Source: Xestospongia bergquistia (Eukaryota; Porifera; Demospongiae; Haplosclerida; Petrosiidae). Taken from it: DNA of 64,000 nt. The stretch is taken from NCBI GenBank assembly GCA_963965975.1, contig OZ014414.1, forward strand, positions 9,295,230-9,359,229, in the 5' to 3' direction. Position 1 is the stretch's first letter. Every line of letters begins with the position of its first letter. The position numbers and the translations under genes were made by a program. Positions 34,634 to 45,200 of this stretch are shown piece after piece. The notes under the pieces were generated by a model. The model was not told where the DNA came from. It ran no database searches and saw only the letters and a program-made list of their open reading frames with translations.

Positions 34634-35480
34634 GTCGAGATCACTTGAACAACTGACTTCACAAGCAAGAAGTAATAGTTTATTTGAGCCACGCCCTGTT
34701 TATAATAATGAACTTTTACTTCCAGTATTTAATCATTTAAATATTTGTATACATTATAATAACACTTATATATCACTCAATCTATATAGTGTACAGTTTT
34801 AGATGTAGTGTGTTTTTTAAAACTTCATTTTAAAAATCAGTGCCTGCATCTGATGACATCATATGATGATCTTTCTACCATTCACTTAAATTCCTCAGTA
34901 TTTCCTATAGTCATAATGTACAACTAGAACAATAATATTTGACATGAAATATTTACATCAGCAGTCATTATATATGAGAACAAAATAACAAGTACATATA
35001 TCATGTTATAGTAATAATATAATATTGTATGAATTCTGTTTAAAGATAATTAGATTAACTATATACATAGCAGATGTTCTACAGCTGTTTTTGTATCATT
35101 ATAATATGACTTAGGGAATACTTTTGTGTACATAGAACTAATTAATTATCAGTGACTAAATCTTATTTTTATATTACAAAGAGGAAATAAGTATGTTAAC
35201 TTTATCAGTACAATATGACCTCATTGAGACTAATTATAACTTACTACTATAGATAGGGTCAGTACCTCCAGACTAGACATTAGTATATTACTAATAATTA
35301 CTAGTAACTTACAACAATAATTGTATATTCTTATATTTTCAAGTAGATACATTATTGTAGTAGTTATTAACAACATAATGATAATTAAATGCTAACAATA
35401 TATATAGCTCTAATGTAGTACTTTATTTATCAGCTATCTTATTTCACAATGCTCAATCCTTAAAGCATACAATATGTAGG
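34634..35480. other. Unit spacer downstream of C3, no gene seen
   Basis: Shorter copy of the spacer at 21560-23421. It is cut off near 35450, where a B-gene fragment follows. Confidence 0.5.
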
Positions 35481-35489
35481 TGTATTAAT

Positions 35490-35635
35490 AGCGGTTAGAC
35501 CAACAGCTAAAGAGCTGGTATCTTGTATATATCTATATGATGTAGATGAAGTCTGAAGTAAAGAGAGTGGCTGGTCATGTTTTCAGTAATTATGAGGTAA
35601 CCTATTATATCAAAAGCGGTAATACACAGGAAAAA
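35490..35635 (+). pseudogene. Truncated B-type stefin-like fragment
   Basis: The end of a B exon 1 (GTTAGACCAACAGCTAAAGA) is joined to the middle of intron 1 and a B exon 2 (MKSEVKRVAGHVFSNYEV, TYYIKSGN), with exon 3 and the initiator missing. Part of intron 1 is deleted. It is clearly non-coding now. Confidence 0.75.
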
Positions 35636-35815
35636 TATATTGAATACATTCATTGTTTTTATGTTGTAAATATTCAGGTTTTTGTGTAATTACAATTGTA
35701 AATATACCAACAAAAATGTACCATGTATTTTTTTTAGGTGTCGTATATATACATGATATATTACATATTTTGTACAACATTGTTGTAATATATACATTAT
35801 TAATACAATTGTTGA

Positions 35816-36003
35816 TGAAGGTCTCTACATCAAACCATTATGTTATGAGGTGTGCTTCTGTATTACGTTACAATAAGTACTCAAATTATGACAAGTTCAC
35901 AACACTAGTATTATGTAACTGGTACTCTGTTCATAATAGATCTAACATATCTACAGTATCATGTGATCCATTAAACAAGTATATAATGTATAATACATAA
36001 TAC
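35816..36003 (+). other. Duplicated short open frame, copy 2
   Basis: Second copy of the block at 24216-24419, open from ATG 35815 to TAA, ending CDPLNKYIMYNT. It is directly followed by the death-domain-gene upstream region (36004-36180), itself cut off after TTAAAAGTCACCAG. Confidence 0.25.
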
Positions 36004-36106
36004 ACAATATAGACTGGGTATTTCCACGAAACAATTTGACTATTCACTAGTATCAATGAATCACACATGACTATTGATAACAAAGTGAAAAATTTAAGTT
36101 GAAGAT

Positions 36107-36180
36107 AATTAACACTAGGTGTGCTAATGAATGTTATTGTCTTCCTACAAAATTAGCCACACCTTAAAAGTCACCAGCAG
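36107..36180 (+). promoter_or_regulatory. Orphan death-domain-gene upstream region (truncated)
   Basis: AGGTGTGCTAATG, the loop and ATTAGCCACACCT of the hairpin are present, with one G missing from the left arm. Sequence then switches to the canonical stefin exon 3 relic (about 36190-36250), marking a recombination joint. Confidence 0.55.
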
Positions 36181-36189
36181 AAGTATATT

Positions 36190-36255
36190 CTATGAATATG
36201 TTTACCTGGATATAAACTGGATATGACAGCAGACAGTTCTAATGAATATTTTTAA
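36190..36255 (+). pseudogene. Relic of canonical stefin exon 3, second copy
   Basis: GYKLDMTADSSNEYF then stop, the same relic as at 32048. It lies just before A4. Confidence 0.65.
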
Positions 36256-36361
36256 CGAAGAAAATCATCAAGTTTTTAATAAAATTTAAAATTTTATAAT
36301 AAAAAAGGGCGTGGGTCGTAGCTTAGCGTAAAGGAAAATTTCTTACTAAGTATAGTACAAC

Positions 36362-36809
36362 ATGGCTGATGATGAGCGCTTTAAATCAGCTAGTACAGGA
36401 ATTAAAGTAGCAGATGCTCTAACTCCAACTCCTCTAGACGACAAAATGAAAGTGATAGCTGAAAAGGTTTGAAGGAACACAACAATGATTATTTTTATTG
36501 TTTATGTTTTAGCTTAAAACTGAAGCTGAAAAGGAGAAAAAACAATCTTACAGTTCATTTTCACCACGTTTGTATATTAAAAGTAGCTCAAACTATTGTG
36601 TTAGGGTGAGTCATATATTAATTGTGTGGGTGGATATTGTACTGTTGTTGTTAATATTAAAAACTCTATCAACTTTAAAATGGTTTTTCTTTTATTAGTA
36701 TGAACACAGTGGTCATCTACTTGATATAGCTGGTAAAGTTGCATTTGGCAAAGTATCAGGTCTGAAAGTGAAAGATAATGTCGGAGAAAGTGACCTCATG
36801 TCACTGTAG
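36362..36809 (+). CDS. Stefin-like gene A4
   Basis: Exons 36362-36466, 36513-36605, 36699-36809, phase 0; 102 aa. MADDERFKSASTGIKVADAL; exon 2 has AEKEKKQSYSSF; exon 3 ends NVGESDLMSL (Arg to Gly relative to A2). The second intron is the shortest of the four A genes. Confidence 0.8.
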
Positions 36810-37675
36810 CTTATTGTGAACAGTTTTAATTATAAGACATCGACTAAACTCGTTCAGACAATAGCTGTTATAGTATAACTATCATTTTATCAATTAAATT
36901 GTGTTTAGAGTATTAATTATCATTGTATTCTTAATAAAAGTGTTGTTTAAATTCCCTTAAATTAACAATACAGTAATGTATTGTTGTTAATGTTGTTTTG
37001 TTAGTCAAACTTCAAACTAAAAAACAATTCATATTGTCAAATAGTAAACGTGTTCAGTGCTTAATGAATGACCATATATAGCAATAGTGAGCTGGTTTTG
37101 ACACAATAGATAGCAGTAATATTTCCTCATCTACTATAATAGTAAGATAAAATCAGATATCTATCAAAATACCACAACACTCCAGATGTTCCTTTAATCT
37201 TAATTGTTCAATGTTTTCTTATTGTGGACCAGTAACTACTTTAATAAGAGACATCTCGTGATCAACAATAAACTCTTTAGAATTAGTTTCTCCTTAGCAA
37301 CAATTGCAAACAAACTATTAAGTTTACATTATTATAACAAATAACTTTGAGACTTCAAAATTTGAATTGATAGTATATTATATATATATATCAATAAACT
37401 ATTTTAACATTATACTTCATATCATTGTCAAGTGAACACATATTAGAGGTAGACAGTTTTCAAAGACAATAAGATAGAAGTGTGAATAACATCTCCAATA
37501 CATCGCAATTTATATTACATATAGGAATGCTAATTACTGTATTCATATGGTGCGCGAGAAGTACTGCAGTAGCCAGCAGCTGCTAAAACTCCATTTATCT
37601 ATTATACGAAGAGTTCCATTGTTCTGTTAGGTACTAAGAACTTCGTTGATCTGTTAGCAAGTAAACTAACCCACA

Positions 37676-38122
37676 ATGGCTGATAATGAGCGCAATAAAC
37701 CAAAAGATATACCAACACCCAGAGCAGATGCTTTAACTCCTGTTAGACCAACAGCTAAAGAACAAGATATAGCAATGAAGGTATATATATATATATATAT
37801 ATTGTTAGGAATGATCTATCTTGTATCTTGTATATATCTATATGATGTAGATGAAGTCTGAAGCACAGAGAGTAGCTGGTCAGGCTTTCAATAATTATGA
37901 GGTAGCCTATTACATCAAAAGTGGTAATAAATATTGTTTTAGGGTAAGTAAGTATGACATTTTTTATTTATTTATTGTTTTATCTATCTTTGTCCTGATA
38001 TGTGTGTGTTATAGATTTGTATTGATGTTGGTCTTATTGATGTCTGTGGGAAGTATTCCTTTGGTAAGGTATCAGAAGTGACTTTGAGGGGAGTCTCAAG
38101 TAATGACACAATGACATTTTAA
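37676..38122 (+). CDS. Stefin-like gene B4
   Basis: Exons 37676-37780, 37851-37943, 38015-38122, phase 0; 101 aa. The N-terminus differs most among B genes (MADNERNKPKDIPTPRADAL). Exons 2 and 3 encode the same protein as B3. A (TA)n run has expanded in intron 1. The upstream element reads GCGCGAG. Confidence 0.8.
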
Positions 38123-38389
38123 ATAGCATATGATAACTCTCTCAATTGTTCAAATTTTTATTATTTCTTGCATTGAGTTTATTGTATATTGATGACTTTT
38201 AGAATGTTATATAATTTGTATTTCACTTATAATGGAATTGTTGATCTGTGAACACTTTGGTGTCAAAATCAAGATAGTTGCTTTAATTGTGTTTACATCA
38301 TTCAACATAATTTATTGAAATAAAAACATTTCTATTTGCATGACGAGTCAGCAAATATAATTAAGTCACTAAACAAATTAATAACAATG

Positions 38390-38811
38390 TTACCAATTTA
38401 ACTTCATTGGCTCTGTTTTAGGGTCATTGATCTTCTTTGCTTTAACTTCATCAACCATACCACCAGAATATTCTCCATGGACATCAATTATTCCATCATC
38501 AACACGAATCTGTTAACACAATATGTAATGAACTAATTACAATAAGGCCTTACTCTGAAACAATACTTATCTTTATTATAAATGTACCAATCGACATTGT
38601 AATCAGTATATTTTTTATTATTATTTAAAATCTTCTCTGCGCCACTCCTCATCTAAACAAAGCAAAGTTCGTTGTATTCAATGTTATTGTTTATTTCATA
38701 CTTTTTCGGCTATTTTTTCTGTTCATCATCTGGTTTCTTTGGAGTCGAAATAGCAGCTGGAGAAGGTGGTGTATATTCTGGACAAACAGGAAGCTGGACG
38801 TATCCTGACAT
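38390..38811 (-). pseudogene. Stefin-like gene C4, frameshifted
   Basis: Minus-strand exons 38702-38811, 38554-38652, 38390-38509. Exon 1 starts MSGYVQLPVCPEYTPPSP and would end with QKKIAEK, but the A-run that is seven bases in C1 and C2 is six here, so the frame meets TAG after QKK. Exons 2 (YNVDWYIYNKDKYCFR) and 3 (IRVDDGIIDVHGEYSGG, ending KLNW) are otherwise open with intact splice sites. This is a very recent loss, or a sequencing or assembly error in a homopolymer. Confidence 0.75.
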
Positions 38812-39126
38812 GTCGATATCACTTGTAGACGATCAATTGATTTCGCAACCAAGACTGCTTTAAGTAATACTTTATATTGAGCCACGCCCTGTTTTTAATA
38901 AACTTTTATTTCTAGTCTTTAATATCACTTAAACTGTTTGTATTATAGCACTATCTGTAGTATGTACAGTTTTACAAAACAATTCGACCATTCACTGCAA
39001 TAAAGGTATTCCATTCCTATCTAATGACTGTATGAGCTGTACTACAACGAGCAACTGTTAGTATCTATGGAATCATATATGACTATTGATAATAAAGTGA
39101 AATTTAATTTGAAGATAATTAACACT

Positions 39127-39175
39127 AGGTGTGGTTAATGAATGTTATTGTCTTCCTACTAAATTAGCCACACCT
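39127..39175 (+). promoter_or_regulatory. Hairpin upstream of death-domain/LRR gene 1
   Basis: AGGTGTGGTTAAT (39127-39139) faces ATTAGCCACACCT (39163-39175) across a 23-base loop, about 65 bp before the ATG (39239). One pair is T-G here. A CACC-type box (ACACCT) and TTAAAAGTCACCAGACAAAA follow. It could act as a protein-bound palindrome in DNA or a 5'UTR hairpin in RNA. Confidence 0.6.
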
Positions 39176-39238
39176 TAAAAGTCACCAGACAAAAGTGGGT
39201 GTGGCTACTGTGTCAGTTCATAGTTGGTCAAGCAAACA

Positions 39239-42200
39239 ATGGCTGAAGGAAATCTTTCATTTGAGAAGTTATTAGAAGAGAAACCAGCTCTTGATGAATT
39301 ATGTGAACATATTCACATTGGTGGTAAATGGTATCAGTTTGGTATCCTGCTTAAACTTGATTCCAAGAAGTTGGATGATATTCGTAAACAACCTGATGAT
39401 TCTACTTACAAGACATTAAAAATGTTTGAGTTGTGGTTAGATACCAACCCTAATGCTACCAGAAGACAAGTGATAGATACTTTGAAGAAGAAGATTATTG
39501 AAGAAAACACTGTCGCTCATGAGTACGAGCAGATATTGAAAAAGTCTGCTGGTCAGTGATATGTCACACACTTTCATTATTAATTTATGAATTAAAATAT
39601 CATTTATAAATTTCATATTATAGGAATAGAGTTCAAATCCTCAGCTACTGAATCAAGTATTATTCCTCCAAGTCATACTCATACACTACCACAATCACTG
39701 AAAAAATCCTCTAGCACTGCTAGTGAGTAATATTATGTATCTAGTGTTATCAATTGTAATGGTCTGGTATACTGGAGTGTATCAAATAATTGTAATACTG
39801 AGTAATTAACTAATGTCTTTATAATAGGAAGTGACTTTCCAGTAACTGAAGCAAGTACTATATTACACCACCATATTAATGCACTGTCACAATCTTCATT
39901 CAATCCTGTAAAAGTGTCTCAGCTCCTATTTAGTGAGAAATGTATCAGCGAAGCAACACTTGATAGTATGGAGGGATTAAAAGGCTCCACAGATGAGAAG
40001 AAGGCAACTCTATTATCTGCTATACACACAGCAATATCTTCAAATCACAAGACATTGAAAATGTTTGCTACAATACTGTCCAAATTTGAGAAGACAAAAA
40101 ACCTAGCTGAGATACTTATCAGTGAATATGGTATGTAACTAATTAATCAATTTTATAATGAATCTCTTTCTATATTAAATAGCTGAAATGTTTCCTGATG
40201 AACAGATGACACCAGGTATTGTTCAAGAGTTACCACAGACAGATCATAATGATCAAATAAATCATGAAGATCATGCCAGTGACATTTTACGTTGTCATTA
40301 TGGCACTCTCTCTCAGTCTCTCCGATATCCTGTTAGAGTAGCACACTATCTCTATGGAGAGGGAGTTATTACAAAAGCTACATTTTTTATTGTGAAATAT
40401 ACTGCAAAGTCTCACTCTACAGGAAAAGCATTGTTTGTCCTGTTAAGAGCTGTACGTCATGCTGTACATACCAACTATCATCATCTGATGATCTTTGCTA
40501 GTGTACTGTTAAAATTTACTAGCAATGTACCATGTGCTAATGCTATCTTAAAGGATTGTGGTAAGTATATAGGTTATTGTATAGCTGTTAAAATTGTTTG
40601 ATGTAGAGAAAACATTTTTTGAAGTCAAGGATTCAGAAGTACATGTTATTAGTGGAATTAGTAAAGGTAAATTTACTGTGGTATATTAAGATCATGATAT
40701 CATTAAGTTGTGTCAATTAGATAGTTCATTAACTACTACACCAGAAGGAGCTTTAGTAGATAGCAGTTTAACTTCCAGTCAAAGTTAGTGATGAAAACTG
40801 TGATAATAATAATAATGTTTTTTAATTGTAGATGAGATTAAAAAGGAAGTCACAATTCCAATTTCTCAAAAGTTTAGGTCTATTTTTGGATCAATGAAAA
40901 GTAAATATGCTATAATGTTCAGTAATATCAGAGAAGCCATCAACAAAACTCCTCCACCTCTGGATAAATTAAAGGGATATCTTAAAGATGGTTACTCTCA
41001 CCTCAAATCTCAAATAGCTCATGCTAACTCCATTGACGATGTCCTAGATGTTGTCAATGATCACTGTACGGTTATCAATATCAGTTGTTTGGAGGGTATT
41101 GTAACACGATTCAAAATCAAAGAAGCTGAGACACATATACAAACATATAAAGATGTTGTTCAATCATTTTGTAAAGAAACAAAAGCTTCTCTTTGTCTAA
41201 ATGAAACCTTCAAAGTTACAAACACACCTTCTCATCTTCAATGTGAGACAGCTGTCTTTGTTTTGAACTGGGATCCTAAAGATTGTACAATAGAAGATAT
41301 TGAGGATATCCTTTCAGAATCGGTTGAAGGAAATGTACAGATTAGTGTCATTAGAGAGGGCAAGTCCATCATTGTCACCTGCTTTTTTCCGTTCAATCTA
41401 ACAACTCTACTTATTGCTAGAGCTCAGGAGACTCTTGAATCAGTGAAGAGGAGAGGATTAATTCAACTTATAATAGGCCATTGTACCATTTATGACAAAC
41501 ATCAAAGTGACAAAGTAAGAGATGAGTAGTATTAGACAACAGTTACTACATGTGTTGTTTATTGATATATAGGAGGTTAGAACTATTGTAAAAGAGAATA
41601 CAAAGGAGTTGAGAAGTCGTCTGGAACTAGAACAAACCATCCGGAAAAAGATGACTATGCAAATGTCATCTATTATCAGACAAAATGAAGGTATATTGTG
41701 TACAACTATTGTTTTATTTAATAACTGTCTATTATATGATATATCTGATTAATAACTTAATGTTCCTTTATATAGAAACAAGAGAAATGAAAGAAAAGAC
41801 AATTGAAGATTTAACATCACTTGTGAAAACAAAGGAAGGTAAATTAATACAACATCAATGACAAGTCCAATGTTGTCAGTATTTTACATAATATATTAGT
41901 GATCAATTTTCTTCTCATTTTATATAAAGCTATTGAGAAGAATATACTGTCAGTGTCTGTTGAGAGACAGAAAGAGCTAGAGACACTACAAGAAATAATA
42001 ACGTCATTGACTTTACAAGTAAGAGAGAGAGAACAACAGATTGAGGAGTTAAAAAAGAGCTTGAAAGGTAACTGGTATTAGTGACTTCTCATTATATGAC
42101 ATTGTTACTAGATCTAGCATTTATACCAAAGGCTCGTAAACCAGTAACTGACCAAGGACTTGAGGAGACTCAAACACAATCCAGTCAGGAAGAGACATCA

Positions 42201-45200
42201 CTTATCACTAAAACTACAGGTAGTACTATTTTATATAAATAGTTTTATAATACTGCTGTAGAATCTCTACCAATATCAGAGTTAACAGATCAGTTAAAGG
42301 GTTCAGTTGATGATAAAGAAGACATTTCATTACCTCATACAAGTAGGTTGTATCGTAATTCGTATTACCGTATAGCCGGTATTATTGGCAGCTGAAATAT
42401 TTGACTGTTTGCCATCAAAATTAGCAAAATTTAAATTTGCTGATTTATTAAAATAACTGTTGTAATTAAAGGTGGGTGGTATTAATTAACGGTGGGTGGT
42501 AATGTGTGTACTATATAACGTCACGCCATTTGCACTTGCATTGTTCTTATAAGTTTCCTTTAAGCATATATCAACTCTCTTGTTGGGTTCTTTTAGTTCT
42601 TTTCGTGAAATACCTAAGTAATGCCATTTACATAGCAGATGGGGATCACATCCAGGGAGGTGTGAAAAATTATTGACAGTTTTTATTTGACGATTTTGTT
42701 TGCAGACCGTCAATACGCCAAATTAAATTCGCCACCACTAATACCTGCTATATGGTATAACAAAGTGAAATAATGTTTATTAATGTAACATAATTATTAA
42801 TATAATTATTAATATAATCTATTACATTCTTCAATGTAAGTATCATTATAGTAATTTGTATTGTCTACTAGTAGTGGTTGTGATGAATGATGTCATAATT
42901 GAGTCATAAAATTATTACCACAAAGTCATAATGTTGTTAGTAATAATATATTGATAATACTTAAATTACAAATATTAAAATTATTTATAATCTTGTTTTA
43001 TTATAATATAAATGTCTTTATTGATAGAGTCTCCAGATGACATATTAAAGGATTCTGTTGATAGAGAGTCAGAGGATAAAGAGTCAATCAAAGGTATGTA
43101 TCTTTGAATATATGTCATTGTTAGTTATGACAAATGTAAACAAGATCACAATTATTATAAAAATGACATCCTATAATTGTGATGTTAACAGTTATTTCTT
43201 GTTAGCAGTAGACTTCTCTCATAAGACGATAACCTCTATAAATTTTCATAAGATGCTATACAAAGTGGTTGCTTCTTGTAGCTCTGTAGTCAATTGCAGT
43301 CTAAAATAAGTAAACAAAACTTGCTTATATTAAGAGTTATGATCTAGTCATTAGTCTCATACCCTTTAATGAAGGGTCTGGTCAATGATTATTATGTGCA
43401 ATATAGGGTCTGGTAAAGGCAAGACAATTACTAGTCATATTTTGTGGTTAAATCTGAATACACAATGTTATGTAATTATTGGTTTACATAAAAAGTATTC
43501 TGTAGATAAAGACAACAATTATTATGTATATGGACAGTTTATCAGACCTTTACTTTCTCCTTATGTTAGAATAGGAATATATATCACAGGAACTATTAGT
43601 CTCTTCCTCAGGCCTCCCATTCACTTAACACAAGAAAGGACGTCTATGGCTAAAAAAAACCAAAAAGTGGCTTAAAATACAAGAAATTAGACTAAAGTTT
43701 CCAGACACCCTTTCTCGCTTTAAGCATGCAAGTGGGCATCTGGGGAAGAGACTATAAGGAACTGCAAACTTTCCATAGACCTTATAATTGTAGTCTAAGG
43801 AGATATCTCAGACTACATGTAATGGTCAATGAGGAAACCATATAGGACTATGAACAATACTTCAGTAAACCTATGAAGTAGACATGTTTTGTATATAATT
43901 CTACTAAGTCTCAAAACATAACAATTATAATATTTGATGTACAATGTTTCTATAGTGATGTGTCATTTTAAACATGATCACATTATTAGTTGTTTCGTTT
44001 ACTTTTATAACTTCAGTCTACAAATCTAGATAATATATTAATAACCACACCCACTTATTTCACACACTGTAAAACATTATTGTCATTGGTTTATACAAAA
44101 CTTTTTGTTTTTCACTACAAAAAAATGTTGATTTAATTGATAGCCTCTTTTACAAACAGCTGCTGTCTCTTCACTACATTTGTCAATAGAGGACTATAAT
44201 TGACATTATTTTGTATAGTATCACAGGATTAATGTGAACTAGACAAATAGTTAGTGACAAAATGAATTATTTGCCTTCAAAGTTTCCTGTTATAAAGTAC
44301 ATGGAATTATATAACATGTATGGGTGGAGCACTATTATGAAGGATTGTTTGTTATTATAGACAAAGTATTATTTTTTATTTGTTAATTCGCAAATCAATC
44401 TGATTGTACAATTATTATAAAAATGACATCCTATAATTGTGATGTTAACAGTACTTCTTGATAGCAGCAGACTTCTCTCATAAGACAATAACCTTTATAA
44501 GTTTTTCACAAGATGCTATGAAAAATGGTTGCTTCTTGTAGCTCTGCAGTTAGTTGTAATCTAAAAATATAAAAATTTTTAAAATATATAATAATTTCGT
44601 GCTTCAATACAAACTAAAACTTACTTCATAACCTTTTTTCATTTACTAATTCTTAAATCAATCTGTTTGTCTTTCTTCTATTAGTTCCTAAACTAATAAA
44701 CTTCATTAGATCATTTCATTATTTATAGACTCATTATATCTAGTTAGTTAGTAAACTCTACAGTTCACAAGTCTCAAGTTGATATATTAATACCTGATAT
44801 CCAGGGATGTGTTCTGTTAATATAATAACAATGATAGAATTATATTTATTGTTCCTCTATAACCAACACTCATAAAATGATAAGTCCCGCCTCCTATTAG
44901 CTCGTTGCCATAGTAACCATATTAAGTAAACAGTAATGGCTTCCTTTGTCGACTTTTTGATCAAAGCATTTTTCAGTTACACTCTACTATAAAAACAATG
45001 TGGTTTGTCAGTTCAATAAGCTATGATCTCACCATGAATTATAGGATGTACAATGTATTATTATAACTACAATAATTCATAATCAAGATTATTTACCATA
45101 TCAAGAAAAGCATCAAAATAAACTGATAAATAATCTTACCTGTGGTTCCTTCTACTTTTGTTTATATCTATTAGCATGTACTGCTCGGTATAGTTACTGT

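Noticed and set aside
42486-42713. 75-codon minus-strand frame inside the intron 12 MITE
   Set aside because: It lies wholly in a non-autonomous element, is not kept in the copy 2 element and resembles nothing known.
43407-43675. Phase-compatible open exon beginning GSGKGKT, which looks like a P-loop between the coiled coil and LRRs
   Set aside because: The counterpart in copy 2 is out of frame after about 20 codons although the rest of that gene is intact, the motif lacks the usual GxxxxGK spacing context of NACHT, and direct splicing from exon 13 to the LRR exon is in phase in both copies.
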